Notes under the pieces: model-generated | What the model saw: the letters and a program-made list of their open reading frames with translations, nothing else | What the model was told of the DNA's origin: nothing | The model's database searches: none | Program-made: the position numbers and the translations under genes | Assembly (NCBI RefSeq): GCF_003259375.1 | Contig: NZ_QLLN01000001.1 | Coordinates: 225,360-289,359 of the forward strand | Source: Arenibacter echinorum | GTDB lineage: Bacteria; Bacteroidota; Bacteroidia; Flavobacteriales; Flavobacteriaceae | Length of the DNA stretch: 64,000 nt | Direction: 5' to 3' | Shown: positions 10,771 through 20,942 of the stretch, in pieces | Numbering within the stretch: position 1 is the first letter of the stretch | Layout of the letters: each line of letters starts with the position of its first letter

Positions 10771-13734
10771 ATGCAAAATAAAGGACTTATAAAGCTTTTC
10801 GCTTTTTTGTTTGGGCTAGTCAGTATTTATCAGCTATCCTATACATTTATTACCAATAAAGTAGAAAAGGATGCAACTGTCTTTGCTACCAATAAAATTT
10901 CAGAATCTGAAGAGGATTACCTTGAAAAAAGGGAAGCGCTGGAGGCAAAATATTTAGACTCTATAGGAGGGAATTCCATTTTGGGATTTACTAATTATGA
11001 CGAAGCCAAGAAAAAGGAACTTAATAAGGGTCTGGATCTAAAAGGGGGAATCAATGTTACCCTGCAAATTTCTGTAAAGGATATTTTAAAAGGCCTTGCC
11101 AACAATACCAAGAATCCGGTTTTCAACAAAGCCTTGGCCGACGCCGATGCCGCTTCTAAAAATAGTGATGCTACTTATATAGACCTGTTCTTTGAATCTT
11201 TTGACAAAATAAAGGGAGATACCAAATTGGCCTCTCCAGATATTTTTGCAAATAAAGGTTTGAGTGATGTCATCAATTTTCAAATGACAGATGATCAGGT
11301 AAAACCAATTATTAGGACTAAGATTGATGAATCCATCGTTTCTGCTTTTGAAGTACTTCGTGAGCGTATAGATGGCTTTGGTGTTACCCAGCCCAATATT
11401 CAACGTGAAGGTAATTCTGGTCGAATTTTGGTTGAATTGCCTGGAGCAAGGGATATAGGACGTGCACAGGATTTATTGTCCAGTACGGCCCAATTGGAAT
11501 TTTGGGAAACTTATAAACAGAGCAACCCTAGTTTAAGTACATTTTTACAGGCCGCCAACGAGAGGTTGAAGACTTTGGTAGAGGTTGAAAAGCCGGAAGA
11601 AGTGGTTAAGCCGGAATCCGAACTGGATTCTTTGTTGTCTGATGTTGCCCAAGATTCATTAGATTTTTCCCAAGATGTAAATCCACTTTTCAGCTTGCTT
11701 ATCCCAGCAAATCCTAACGGAAATGCCTTGGTAAGTGCTGCTATTCAGGATACGGCTAAAATTGGGGAATACCTTAGAATGAAGGAAATTCGCAGATTGA
11801 TTCCAGCGGATATACAGTTTGTTAAGTTTGTTTGGGAACGTCCAACCGAAGGTTCGGAAGTTGTTGAATTATATGCCTTAAAATCAAACAGGGATAATAC
11901 ACCAAGAATAAGTGGTGATGTTGTTTCCGACGCTTCGGATACTTTTGATCAATATAACAAACCTGCGGTTTCAATGACCATGAATACCAAAGGGGCAAAG
12001 GAATGGGAGAAATTAACAGGTGATGCCTTTAATAATCAAACTGGTATTGCTATTGTATTGGATAATAAAGTATATACTGCTCCTGGAGTATCTTCAGGAC
12101 CAATTTCTGGCGGTCGCTCTGAAATTACAGGAACTTTTACCATTAACGAGACCAAAGATATTGCGAATGTTTTAAGGGCTGGTAAATTACCTGCTTCCGC
12201 AGAAATCATTCAATCGGAAATTGTAGGACCTTCCTTGGGACAGGAAGCTATCAATAGTGGTTTCTTCTCCTTTATGATCGCAATGGCTATAGTATTGTTA
12301 TGGATGATATTTTACTACGGTAAGGCTGGTATTTTTGCCGATATCGCATTGCTTCTTAATATCATGTTGATCTTTGGGGTACTGGTTAGTTTAAATGCCG
12401 TTCTTACCTTGCCGGGTATAGCAGGTATTGTATTGACCATTGGTATGTCCGTGGATGCGAACGTACTTATTTTTGAACGTATTAAAGAGGAATTGGCTAA
12501 AGGTAAAGGACAGAGTCAGGCAATTGCGGATGGTTTTGGTAATGCACTTTCTTCTATTTTGGATGCCAACATTACCACTGGTCTAACGGCGCTTATATTA
12601 TTTATATTTGGTTCAGGACCTATTAAAGGTTTTGCTACCACCTTATTAATAGGTATTGTTACTTCCTTGTTTACCGCCATATTCATCACTAGACTTTTGG
12701 TTGATTGGTATGTGAGTGGAAAAGGAAGAAAATTGGATTTCTCCACGGCCATGACCAAAAACCTGTTCAAGAATATCAATATCGATTTCTTGGCAAAAAG
12801 AAAGATTGCTTACATAGCTTCTTCCATTTTAGTGGCAATAGGACTGTTTTCATTATTTACCCAAGGTTTACAACAAGGGGTCGATTTTGTTGGAGGTCGT
12901 TCCTACACAGTAAGATTTGAGAAGATGGTAAATCCATCTGAAATCGCTTCGGAGTTGAATACTGTTTTTGGAAGTGGTACCAATGTTAAGACTTATGGCG
13001 AGGCCAATCAAATAAAAATTACCACTCCTTATAAAGTGGATGTTGAAGGAATTGAGGTGGATAATGAAATTCAGAACAAACTGTACACTTCCCTTCAAAA
13101 ATATTTGCCGGATGGTACCAGTTTTGACAATTTCACTATAGGTAGTGGAGAAAAATCTATAGGTATCCTTCAATCTGTAAAAGTGGGTCCAACCATTGCG
13201 GATGATATTAAAAAGAATGCCTTCTTGGCCATTATTGGTTCATTGGCGGTAGTTTTCCTTTATATCTTATTTAGGTTCCGCAAATGGCAGTTCTCTTTGG
13301 GTGCGGTGGCTGCTGTATTCCATGATATTTTGATTGTGTTGGGAGTGTTCTCCATCTTTGGTAAGTTGATGCCTTTTAATATGGAGATCGATCAGGCCTT
13401 TATTGCAGCAATACTAACGGTTATTGGTTATTCCTTGAACGATACAGTGGTAGTATTCGACCGTATTAGGGAGATTATAGCTGAAAAAGGATGGAAAGCA
13501 GGTGAGAATACCAACTTGGCCCTTAATAGTACATTAAGTAGAACCTTGAATACCTCCATGACTACCTTGGTTGTGTTGTTAGCAATATTCATATTTGGTG
13601 GTGAATCCCTAAGAGGATTTATGTTTGCAATGATTATAGGTATCATTGTTGGAACTTATTCCTCTTTGTTCATTGCAACTCCTGTAATGTTCGATACATT
13701 GAAGAAGAAAACTCAATTAGGTAAGGAAGAGTAG
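10771..13734 (+). CDS. secDF: Protein translocase SecDF, fused SecD and SecF
   Basis: 987 residues; SecD and SecF are one chain, as usual in Bacteroidota. One N-terminal membrane segment (LIKLFAFLFGLVSIYQLSY) precedes the first periplasmic domain with GLDLKGGINVTLQ, the SecD D1 motif. LRERIDGFGVTQPNIQREG and ILVELPGARD follow, then five membrane segments with TIGMSVDANVLIFERIKEEL. The SecF half begins near residue 665 (DFLAKRKIAYI), has GVDFVGGRSYTVRF, and ends with GYSLNDTVVVFDRIRE. The Asp residues of these motifs serve proton-coupled pulling of exported protein. An acidic insert near residues 270-310 is probably a lineage feature. Confidence 0.95.
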   Translation: MQNKGLIKLFAFLFGLVSIYQLSYTFITNKVEKDATVFATNKISESEEDYLEKREALEAKYLDSIGGNSILGFTNYDEAKKKELNKGLDLKGGINVTLQISVKDILKGLANNTKNPVFNKALADADAASKNSDATYIDLFFESFDKIKGDTKLASPDIFANKGLSDVINFQMTDDQVKPIIRTKIDESIVSAFEVLRERIDGFGVTQPNIQREGNSGRILVELPGARDIGRAQDLLSSTAQLEFWETYKQSNPSLSTFLQAANERLKTLVEVEKPEEVVKPESELDSLLSDVAQDSLDFSQDVNPLFSLLIPANPNGNALVSAAIQDTAKIGEYLRMKEIRRLIPADIQFVKFVWERPTEGSEVVELYALKSNRDNTPRISGDVVSDASDTFDQYNKPAVSMTMNTKGAKEWEKLTGDAFNNQTGIAIVLDNKVYTAPGVSSGPISGGRSEITGTFTINETKDIANVLRAGKLPASAEIIQSEIVGPSLGQEAINSGFFSFMIAMAIVLLWMIFYYGKAGIFADIALLLNIMLIFGVLVSLNAVLTLPGIAGIVLTIGMSVDANVLIFERIKEELAKGKGQSQAIADGFGNALSSILDANITTGLTALILFIFGSGPIKGFATTLLIGIVTSLFTAIFITRLLVDWYVSGKGRKLDFSTAMTKNLFKNINIDFLAKRKIAYIASSILVAIGLFSLFTQGLQQGVDFVGGRSYTVRFEKMVNPSEIASELNTVFGSGTNVKTYGEANQIKITTPYKVDVEGIEVDNEIQNKLYTSLQKYLPDGTSFDNFTIGSGEKSIGILQSVKVGPTIADDIKKNAFLAIIGSLAVVFLYILFRFRKWQFSLGAVAAVFHDILIVLGVFSIFGKLMPFNMEIDQAFIAAILTVIGYSLNDTVVVFDRIREIIAEKGWKAGENTNLALNSTLSRTLNTSMTTLVVLLAIFIFGGESLRGFMFAMIIGIIVGTYSSLFIATPVMFDTLKKKTQLGKEE

Positions 13735-13757
13735 TAATCTCTAACCGACTATAATAC

Positions 13758-13787
13758 AAAAGGCCGCTGATCAGCGGCCTTTTTTTA
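13758..13787. terminator. Bidirectional terminator between secDF and the ABC protein gene
   Basis: Perfect palindromic stem AGGCCGCTGA / TCAGCGGCCT with A-tract and T-tract on either side. The stop codon of the convergent ABC gene (13785) lies in the right-hand T-tract. Confidence 0.9.
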
Positions 13788-15032
13788 TATTATTTTTCCA
13801 TGGGATCCTTCAGGTGATGCTTGTAGCTCGTAGATATATTGGGGTTCCAATCCAGGTTCTTTCCTATGGGATACAAAAACAATGGCAGTTTTGCTCTCCC
13901 TGGCAATTTTGTTTACGAGGGATATAAAAAGCATCGCGCTGTCATCATCCAAACCTGCCGTAGGTTCATCTAAAATTAATAATGGCGGATGTTTTATCAT
14001 GGCCCTGGCCGTCATGATCATACGCTGTTGGCCCGTTGATAGGTCGGCGAAATAAACATCCTTTAGGTGCCACATATCCAAAATGAGCAACCATTCTTTG
14101 GCAAGAGCCTTTTGGTTTTCTGTAGCCCTTAGATAGAGTCCAACAGAATCGTTCATCCCGGAGATAACCATGTTTAGACAGGAGTGCAGGCCCGAAAATT
14201 TATCGGTCATGGCAGGGGTGTAGTATCCAATCCTTTTCTTGATGTCCCAAACGCTTTCCCCACTGCCTTTACGATGGCCAAAAAGGTATAGTTGCTGTCC
14301 GTAACCTTTGTGGTTGTCACCCGTAATCATGGAGAGTAGTGTTGATTTTCCACTTCCGTTTGGTCCTATAAGTTGCCAGAACTCCCCTTTTTTAATGGTC
14401 CAGTTAATTTTGTCCAGTACTTTTTTATCCCCATATATGACGCTTATGTCCTTGCAGTCTATTAAAACGGATTCTTCATAGTCCGTAGGTGTTATAGGCA
14501 TGGGAATTCTACCGGCAAAAGAAGCACTTATGGATGGATGATCTTCCTTATTGACTTTGGAGCCATTGGTAAGCTGTCTTATTTTGGATCCTTCCAAAAT
14601 CATCTCTTGGGTTATAAACGGTAGAATATCGGCTTTTCTGCTTATGAGCTGAATAATAAATGTGTTTTTGGAAATGTGGTCAAGAGAGGCTTTTAAGTCT
14701 TTTTGGGCGTCCTTATCCAAATTATCGAAGGGATTGTCCAAAACAATATAATCGGGCTTTAGATGAAAGATATATTTCAATAGCGCCTTTTTTTGTTCCC
14801 CACTGGACATCGTCTTAAGCAATTGCTGTGAATTTTTATTGATAATCTGGATGCCGTGCCTTTCCTCTTCGTCTATAAACTGGTTTAAGGTTATTTTTGA
14901 AAATAGGGCCCCATTCAAATTCTCCAGGGCGTCAAATCCTTCCGGGAGGGGTCCTTCCAATACATTTTTTATGAACTGGTCCTTATGTGAATTGTTGCTG
15001 ATAAATACGGCCCAGTGTATTTTTTTGTTCAT
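13785..15032 (-). CDS. Tandem ABC ATPase (ModF/PhrA-like) with degenerate first nucleotide-binding domain
   Basis: 415 residues, two ABC domains without membrane segments. The second (about residues 195-410) is complete: Walker A GPNGSGKSTLLSMITG, signature LSTGQQRMIMTARAM, Walker B LLILDEPTAGLDD and switch His in VSHRKE. The first half keeps a signature-like SSGEQKKALLKY and a Walker-B-like DYIVLDNPFDNLD, but where Walker A should be it has SNNSHKDQF, and the catalytic Glu is Asn. Two-domain soluble ABC proteins of this shape include ModF/PhrA. No permease gene is nearby. The function could be regulatory or ribosome-related; unknown. Confidence 0.8.
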   Translation of the reverse strand: MNKKIHWAVFISNNSHKDQFIKNVLEGPLPEGFDALENLNGALFSKITLNQFIDEEERHGIQIINKNSQQLLKTMSSGEQKKALLKYIFHLKPDYIVLDNPFDNLDKDAQKDLKASLDHISKNTFIIQLISRKADILPFITQEMILEGSKIRQLTNGSKVNKEDHPSISASFAGRIPMPITPTDYEESVLIDCKDISVIYGDKKVLDKINWTIKKGEFWQLIGPNGSGKSTLLSMITGDNHKGYGQQLYLFGHRKGSGESVWDIKKRIGYYTPAMTDKFSGLHSCLNMVISGMNDSVGLYLRATENQKALAKEWLLILDMWHLKDVYFADLSTGQQRMIMTARAMIKHPPLLILDEPTAGLDDDSAMLFISLVNKIARESKTAIVFVSHRKEPGLEPQYIYELQASPEGSHGKII

Positions 15033-15096
15033 GGTAATGGCATTTTATACAATTCAATGGAAATATATAATCAATTTTGTTTTGAGATCTGTGGTC

Positions 15097-17322
15097 TTAT
15101 TTATTGAACCAATAAGTGAATTTTAAAGTCAAAGCCCAATTTCTTCCTTCTAGGGGTTCAATAAGGTAGTTGTTACTGTACACCAAAAACAAGTCGGACG
15201 CTGGCTTATAGCGCCATTGAAACCGCGAATTTAGATTAAAGTTTTTGGATTGCTCATTGTATTGGAACAAGGTCGCAAAGAATAATTTATTGGTAAAAGT
15301 TATATCGACCTCCGAGCCAATTAGCCAGAATTCTGTAGTGTTCCATGGTGCTGGTAGATTGATGTGGTTATAACTTAAATTACTGCTTAGACTTACAAAG
15401 GGTTGAAAACGGTAACCCAATTCACTAATAAGGCTCGTTCTATGGCCTTCGGAATAATAACCTCCAAAACGCCCACCAAAGGAATAGGTAAACATACTCT
15501 GCGGCTTGGAAATGAAATCGAAGGTATAGGCATTCCAATGGTGCAGGGTTCCAATGTCCAATAATTCCTTGCCCGATCTTGTAGGGTCAAAAGGTGATAG
15601 TAGTTCCACGTATTCGTCGGATACACCAAAGTTTAATTTGGAACGGTCCCGAAAGTCTAACAGGTACTCAAAAAGGGTAATATTGTCCGTACGCTCCAAT
15701 TTTTCACTAAAAAAATAGCTGGCGCTAAGTTTGGGGCCATGACTTAAAATGGTACTTTTCTTTGGAAAGAATAAATATCCTGCGTAAGAGGTTATGTTGA
15801 CATATCCATTTCGCGGAACAAAACCTACTTCAGCTGTATAATCGTCCTCTACCGACTCTTCCTGTATTCGCCAATTCCATTTACGGCTTTTATACTCCAG
15901 GTGTGCTGCTTGGGTAAAACCGTTGCCATTCTTGTTGGGAGCGAATGACTTCAGGAAAAAGGCTTTCCCTGTCCATTGGTTATTGGCGGAGGCCAAATTA
16001 TATTCCAAGCCCACATTTCTATTAAACTTTGGAAACACTGTTCTTAGGGAATCCGTATCCTGAGGGTAATTAAAAGATTCCTTGTTGACCAACATTAGAC
16101 CAATGCTGGAACGGGCGAAAACTTTTCTTTGCAAAGAAAGTACTCCAAAATTCTGACTGGGAAGGCCTGTTTCCTCTATACTTGCGGTTTGCATATCCAT
16201 TAACCCCAGGCGCCATTTGTTATTGAGGTTTCCGCTTACCCTGGCACCTGCCCTTATGGGTACACCCAATCCTATTCTCCTAGAAAAGAAGGGACGTATG
16301 GTGGCATATCCAAAGTTGGCAAAAAGATCTCCGTTCTCCAAAAAGAACTGTCTTTTTTCAGGGAAAAAAAGTTCAAACCGGTCAAGATTGGTTACTTGGC
16401 GATCTACCTCTACTTGGGAGAAATCTGGGTTTACAGTCAAGTCCAAATTCAAGGAGGTACTCAGACTTAATTTAACATCCCCTCCAATTTTTTTGTCATA
16501 CTGGGTATCAGTGTTATTTTCCTTATCCTGGTTGATGCCTCCTAGAACATATGGAATAATGGAAAAATTGCTGCTAGGGGAGGGAGGAGGGGAATCCCAG
16601 ACCAAAGTTCCGGTATAGGCCAGGGAAGCGGTGGGAAATTGTCGTGGAATGGGAGTCCAACTCGATTTTTCGCCCGACTTTAAATCCAGTCGACTAAAGT
16701 TAATGCCCCAATCCATAACGCCGTCCTCATAACGTATGGATTTGAAGGGGATGGCCATTTCAAAGACCCATTTTTCTTCATCACTTGTTACTGCAGAGAT
16801 CCATTTGCTATCCCAATTGAGATCTACACTGCCTCCACTGTGCATGGTTCCGTCCCATTGGGCACCGGCCGCGTTGGAGCCAAAAGAATAACCGGTGGTT
16901 TGGTTGTTAAAGGGATCCATAAACAATAAAAAGTTGTCATTTTTTCCAAAAATAAAATCGCGTCGCAATGATTCTACATAGTAAGGACCTTTGGTGGCGT
17001 TGTAAAAAGTGGCCAAGAGGTAGAGATTGTTTTCGTCGTAGGTCATTCGGATTTCAGAGGGTTCATTCGCCATTCCGTTATCCATGGGCAATACCATGTA
17101 GAAGTTGGTTGCCACATCGGTATCCTGCCAGGCCAAATCGTTCCCAATGCCATCTATTTCTATAGCCGCTGTAGTCTTGCGGATATGAAGTTGAAAGGAC
17201 TGGTTTTTTTTCTGAGCTGCAAGGGGTAAGGCCAAAGCAAGGGCTAAAAGAGTTAGGGGCACTTTTATATAGGCTGACAAAGGAATGGTATTTTTGTTGG
17301 TTGAACTCACTAAAATAGGCAT
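15097..17322 (-). CDS. DUF5916 outer-membrane protein with N-terminal CBM9-like domain
   Basis: 741 residues. An N-terminal hydrophobic segment (VPLTLLALALALPLAAQ) is a signal peptide, although the 18 residues before it look long; the true start may be internal. Residues about 45-240 form a CBM9-like beta-sandwich (IDGIGNDLAWQDTD, EIRMTYDENNLYLLATFYN, FLLFMDPFNNQTTGYSF, FEMAIPFKSIRY). The remainder is the DUF5916 barrel with VNPDFSQVEVDRQVTNLDRFELFFPEKRQFFLENG split over two strands. Such proteins are common in marine Bacteroidota and often lie near glycan or peptide degradation genes; the ligand is unknown. No operon partner is evident. Confidence 0.85.
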   Translation of the reverse strand: MPILVSSTNKNTIPLSAYIKVPLTLLALALALPLAAQKKNQSFQLHIRKTTAAIEIDGIGNDLAWQDTDVATNFYMVLPMDNGMANEPSEIRMTYDENNLYLLATFYNATKGPYYVESLRRDFIFGKNDNFLLFMDPFNNQTTGYSFGSNAAGAQWDGTMHSGGSVDLNWDSKWISAVTSDEEKWVFEMAIPFKSIRYEDGVMDWGINFSRLDLKSGEKSSWTPIPRQFPTASLAYTGTLVWDSPPPSPSSNFSIIPYVLGGINQDKENNTDTQYDKKIGGDVKLSLSTSLNLDLTVNPDFSQVEVDRQVTNLDRFELFFPEKRQFFLENGDLFANFGYATIRPFFSRRIGLGVPIRAGARVSGNLNNKWRLGLMDMQTASIEETGLPSQNFGVLSLQRKVFARSSIGLMLVNKESFNYPQDTDSLRTVFPKFNRNVGLEYNLASANNQWTGKAFFLKSFAPNKNGNGFTQAAHLEYKSRKWNWRIQEESVEDDYTAEVGFVPRNGYVNITSYAGYLFFPKKSTILSHGPKLSASYFFSEKLERTDNITLFEYLLDFRDRSKLNFGVSDEYVELLSPFDPTRSGKELLDIGTLHHWNAYTFDFISKPQSMFTYSFGGRFGGYYSEGHRTSLISELGYRFQPFVSLSSNLSYNHINLPAPWNTTEFWLIGSEVDITFTNKLFFATLFQYNEQSKNFNLNSRFQWRYKPASDLFLVYSNNYLIEPLEGRNWALTLKFTYWFNK

Positions 17323-17390
17323 TTTATGAGTATCTGAACCATTTAGCTTCCCTTACTTTCAATGCCAAATACAACATTCTTACTCGCCAG

Positions 17391-17882
17391 TTATGGTGTT
17401 TTCCTATATGCAATGGAATCCCCCACGGCTAAAGACCATTTGTCCGTCATACCAGCATTTACTTCCAGAACATATTTTACGGGAACTTTGGAAGACAAGC
17501 TATTTTCCTTATAGGGTTGTGCATTTTTTTGAAAACTGGCGATTTTCAATTGGTCGTCCACAAAGATGAGATCTAAGGGAAACTCAGTGTTTTTCATATA
17601 AAAGTAATGCATGGAAACATCATCAAAAACAAACAGCATGCCCTGGCTTGGCTCCATGGAACTGCGGTACATGAGGCCAGTTTCCCTTTCATAGTCGGTA
17701 TCCGCTATCTCTATGTCCAGAGTGGTTAAAAGGGAATCTGATTCTTTCTTAAGTATGCGGAGATCGCCTTCCTTTTTAAAGGTAACCGGAGCTGTTTTTA
17801 TAGCTTTTTTCGATTCTTCCTTGCAGGAAAGCTGAATGATAAAACAAACAACAAAGAGTAGATAGATTTTATTATTTCGCAT
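17391..17882 (-). CDS. DUF192 family lipoprotein
   Basis: 163 residues. Lipobox Q-L-S-C at residue 20 after a hydrophobic leader (IYLLFVVCFIIQLSC). The DUF192 core follows: TLDIEIADTDYERETGLMYR, SMEPSQGMLFVFDD, HYFYMKNTEFPLDLIFVD, and near the end KYVLEVNAG. DUF192 proteins are small periplasmic or exported proteins of unknown biochemical role. It sits upstream of the DUF5916 gene and 44 bases downstream of lgt on the same strand; co-transcription with lgt is possible. Confidence 0.85.
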   Translation of the reverse strand: MRNNKIYLLFVVCFIIQLSCKEESKKAIKTAPVTFKKEGDLRILKKESDSLLTTLDIEIADTDYERETGLMYRSSMEPSQGMLFVFDDVSMHYFYMKNTEFPLDLIFVDDQLKIASFQKNAQPYKENSLSSKVPVKYVLEVNAGMTDKWSLAVGDSIAYRKTP

Positions 17883-17926
17883 TTTACAATTTCTGTTTGC
17901 TGCAGCTGCCTTTAATCTTTTGCAGC

Positions 17927-18895
17927 TTACTTTTTAGAGGTGCCCGATTTAGGTCTAAAGATATAATAGAATCCAACTAGAATAAATGGTATACTCAACC
18001 ATTGACCGGTGGATAACAAACCAAGTGATTCCTCAAATCCGCCTTGACTTTTCTTTACGTATTCCACAAAGAAGCGAACCGTCCATAAAAGCACTAGGAA
18101 TACCCCAAATAGATATCCAAGTTTATCCTTTTTATCTGTTTTCCAATATAGATAATACAAAATGGCAAAAACAAAAATATAACAAAACCCTTCATAGAGT
18201 TGTGCTGGATGCCTGTAGGGAATAGCCTCTAAGTACTCGGCAAAACGTGGGTCTTTTTCAATAAGGTTGTAAGCGGCATTTACGGTTTTTTCCTTGGTAA
18301 TGGCCAATGCTTTGTATGCAGGCATGTCGTCGGAATCGCGCACAAACCTAGTGGCCAAGGCAAAAGATTTTTCCACAGGTTTACCGTTGATCTCCGAATT
18401 GAAGAAATTCCCCAAACGAACACAGAAAGCACCAATGGACACTGGAATAACTATACGATCCAGAATCCATAGAATTTTAAATTCAGGATATTTTCTGGTG
18501 TAGAGGTACATGCCAATTATAATTCCAATGGCCGCTCCATGACTTGCTAAACCAGTAAACCCTGTAAACTCGTAACCATTGATAAACCCGAAAAGTGTGC
18601 TATCGGCACTTTCTCTAATGGGCAGTAAAATTTCCAATAAATGGTTTTGGTAATATGGCCAATCGTAAAAGAACACGTGCCCCAATCTTGCCCCCAACAT
18701 GGTAGCCAGAACGGTATAGATAAAAAGGGAGTCCAACTGCTCCAGGGATTTTTTTTCTTTTAAAAATATCTTCTTCATGAGATACCAGCCCAATGCGAAA
18801 GCAATTATCCAAAGAAGATTGTAATATTTTATTTGAATTACCCCAATTTTAAAAAGGGTATCGGCGGGATTCCAAGTAAAGCCTAAAAAGTACAT
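17927..18895 (-). CDS. lgt: Prolipoprotein diacylglyceryl transferase
   Basis: 322 residues with about seven membrane segments. Lgt signatures are GARLGHVFFYDW, the RLGNFFNSEINGKP motif containing the essential Arg, and HPAQLYEGFCY. A periplasmic-side insert of about 40 residues (AITKEKTVNAAYNLIEKDP) separates the last two motifs, longer than in E. coli. The enzyme moves diacylglycerol from phosphatidylglycerol to the lipobox Cys of prelipoproteins; the window encodes several such lipoproteins, including the DUF192 neighbour downstream. Confidence 0.95.
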   Translation of the reverse strand: MYFLGFTWNPADTLFKIGVIQIKYYNLLWIIAFALGWYLMKKIFLKEKKSLEQLDSLFIYTVLATMLGARLGHVFFYDWPYYQNHLLEILLPIRESADSTLFGFINGYEFTGFTGLASHGAAIGIIIGMYLYTRKYPEFKILWILDRIVIPVSIGAFCVRLGNFFNSEINGKPVEKSFALATRFVRDSDDMPAYKALAITKEKTVNAAYNLIEKDPRFAEYLEAIPYRHPAQLYEGFCYIFVFAILYYLYWKTDKKDKLGYLFGVFLVLLWTVRFFVEYVKKSQGGFEESLGLLSTGQWLSIPFILVGFYYIFRPKSGTSKK

Positions 18896-19074
18896 CTACG
18901 ATTTTTTTAAGCGACTAAGATAAGTAAATACTGCAAAGAATAGTGGACGGAAATAGGTTAATTTGGAAATGCAGGTATGAATAAATTTGGAAAAGCTTTG
19001 CTGCATCTCTATGCAATTATGTCAAAATTGGCTTGATAAATAATTATTAAAATAGAAATTTGGGAACAAAGAAA

Positions 19075-19296
19075 TTATGGTACCGGGTCGTAACCACTTC
19101 CGCCCCAAGGATGACAACTAAAAATTCTTTTTAAGGCTAGCCACCCACCTTTGAAAAGACCATGTTTCTGGAGGGCTTCCAAAGTGTATTGTGAGCAGGT
19201 GGGGGAATAGCGACATGAGGCCGGGGTAAGAGGGGAAATAAAATTTTGGTAAAATTTCACCAATAGTACAAAGGGGGCAATTAATATTTTTTTCAT
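19075..19296 (-). CDS. yidD: Membrane protein insertion efficiency factor YidD
   Basis: 73 residues, the normal size. The family hallmark is nearly invariant: [20 protein letters not shown], then [20 protein letters not shown] and [13 protein letters not shown]. The amphipathic N-terminal helix associates with the inner membrane and helps YidC-dependent insertion. Here it is apart from rnpA and yidC. Confidence 0.95.
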   Translation of the reverse strand: MKKILIAPFVLLVKFYQNFISPLTPASCRYSPTCSQYTLEALQKHGLFKGGWLALKRIFSCHPWGGSGYDPVP

Positions 19297-19445
19297 CTAT
19301 TCAAAAATTTTGTACTATTCTGAAAATGAACTTAATAAATTTTTTCGCATAGGTCTAACGCTTCACTTATGGGCTTAAAAATTGATCATTTTGGTCGATA
19401 AGTTTAAAATCAATTTTGTTTATGCGCGTATCCAGAAGGCCTAAT

Positions 19446-20927
19446 TTAGCTGAGACTAAAAGTAGTGCCATCTTTTCCATCATTCAATTGAATTCCCATC
19501 CCTGCCAGTTGGTCCCTTATTTTGTCCGATGTGGAGAAATCTTTATTGGCACGTGCTTCATTTCGTAACTGTATAAGAAGACCAACAACACTGCTTAATT
19601 TATCAGAATTAAGTAGTGCACTATTTTGATTTTCCAAACCTAATATATCAAAAACAAAATTATGCATGGACTCAATAAAGAGTTCCTTGTCCTTTTCGGT
19701 TATAGTTTCCTTGCCCTCTTTTATTAAATTGATTCTTTTCACGGCTTCAAATAAATTGGCCGTTAGCATAGGGGTGTTGAAATCATCGTTCATGGCATCG
19801 TAACCCTTCTGTTTCCATTCCTCCAAATTAAAGCTAGATGATGGACTGGTAGTTAGGTTTTCCATGCTGTCAATGGCATCCATCAATTTTTGAAACCCTT
19901 TTTCTGATGCGGCAAGCGCTTCATCGCTAAGGTCCAATATACTGGTATAGTGTGCCTGCATCATAAAGAAACGCACCACAGATGGTGTATATGGTTTACT
20001 TAGAATTTCATTCTCTCCAGAAAACATTTCATTGGGCAGGATGTTGTTTCCTGTGGATTTGGCCATTTTTTTTCCGTTCAAGGTCAGCATGTTGGCATGC
20101 AACCAATATTTTACGGGAGCATGTCCGTTGCAGGCTTCGGCCTGGGCTATTTCACACTCATGATGTGGAAATTTTAGGTCCATACCGCCACCATGTATGT
20201 CAAAAGTTTCACCTAGATACTTGGTGCTCATAGCGGTACATTCCAGGTGCCAACCAGGAAAACCATCACCCCAAGGAGAAGGCCAACGCATTATATGCTG
20301 GGCTTCTGCTTTTTTCCACAACGCAAAGTCCTGGGGACTCTTTTTTTCATCCTGAGCGGCCAATTCACGGGTATTGGCAATCATATCCTCCAATTTTCTC
20401 CCACTTAATTTACCGTACTCATTGGTCTTGTTGAATTTTTCAACATCAAAATAAACAGACCCGTTAATTTCGTATGCATATCCTTTTTCAAGAATATTCT
20501 TTATTATTTCAATTTGTTCAATAATGTGTCCGGTAGCGGTAGGTTCAATGCTTGGAGGCAATAAATTGAATTTTTGCAGTATACTGTGAAAATCCAGGGT
20601 ATATTGTTGTACCACTTCCATGGGTTCCAGTTGCTCCAGTCTCGCTTTCTTGGCAATCTTATCCTCTCCGTCTTCCGCATCATTTTCCAAATGCCCGGCA
20701 TCTGTAATATTCCGTACATATCTCACCTTGTAACCCAAATGCTTTAAATACCTGAAGATCATGTCGAAAGACATAAAAGTTCGGCAGTTGCCCAAGTGTA
20801 CATTGCTGTAAACAGTTGGTCCACAGACGTACATGCCTACATGACCCTCGCTTAAAGGTTCAAAAACTTCTTTTTCTCCCGAAAGGGAATTGTAAACTTT
20901 TAATTTTTGAGTTTGGTACAAAGACAT
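19446..20927 (-). CDS. cysS: Cysteinyl-tRNA synthetase
   Basis: 493 residues from ATG 20927 ([20 protein letters not shown]); the open frame runs 15 bases further to a TTG, which is less likely. Class I HIGH motif as [15 protein letters not shown], zinc site beginning with the Cys of YVCGPTVYS and including WHLECTAMS and HHECEIAQ, and KMSKS as KMAKSTGN. Charges tRNA-Cys. The stop lies 19 bases after the folE stop on the same strand, so folE and cysS form an operon driven from the promoter at 21647-21679. Confidence 0.95.
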   Translation of the reverse strand: MSLYQTQKLKVYNSLSGEKEVFEPLSEGHVGMYVCGPTVYSNVHLGNCRTFMSFDMIFRYLKHLGYKVRYVRNITDAGHLENDAEDGEDKIAKKARLEQLEPMEVVQQYTLDFHSILQKFNLLPPSIEPTATGHIIEQIEIIKNILEKGYAYEINGSVYFDVEKFNKTNEYGKLSGRKLEDMIANTRELAAQDEKKSPQDFALWKKAEAQHIMRWPSPWGDGFPGWHLECTAMSTKYLGETFDIHGGGMDLKFPHHECEIAQAEACNGHAPVKYWLHANMLTLNGKKMAKSTGNNILPNEMFSGENEILSKPYTPSVVRFFMMQAHYTSILDLSDEALAASEKGFQKLMDAIDSMENLTTSPSSSFNLEEWKQKGYDAMNDDFNTPMLTANLFEAVKRINLIKEGKETITEKDKELFIESMHNFVFDILGLENQNSALLNSDKLSSVVGLLIQLRNEARANKDFSTSDKIRDQLAGMGIQLNDGKDGTTFSLS

Positions 20928-20942
20928 TATTGAGTGGGACAA

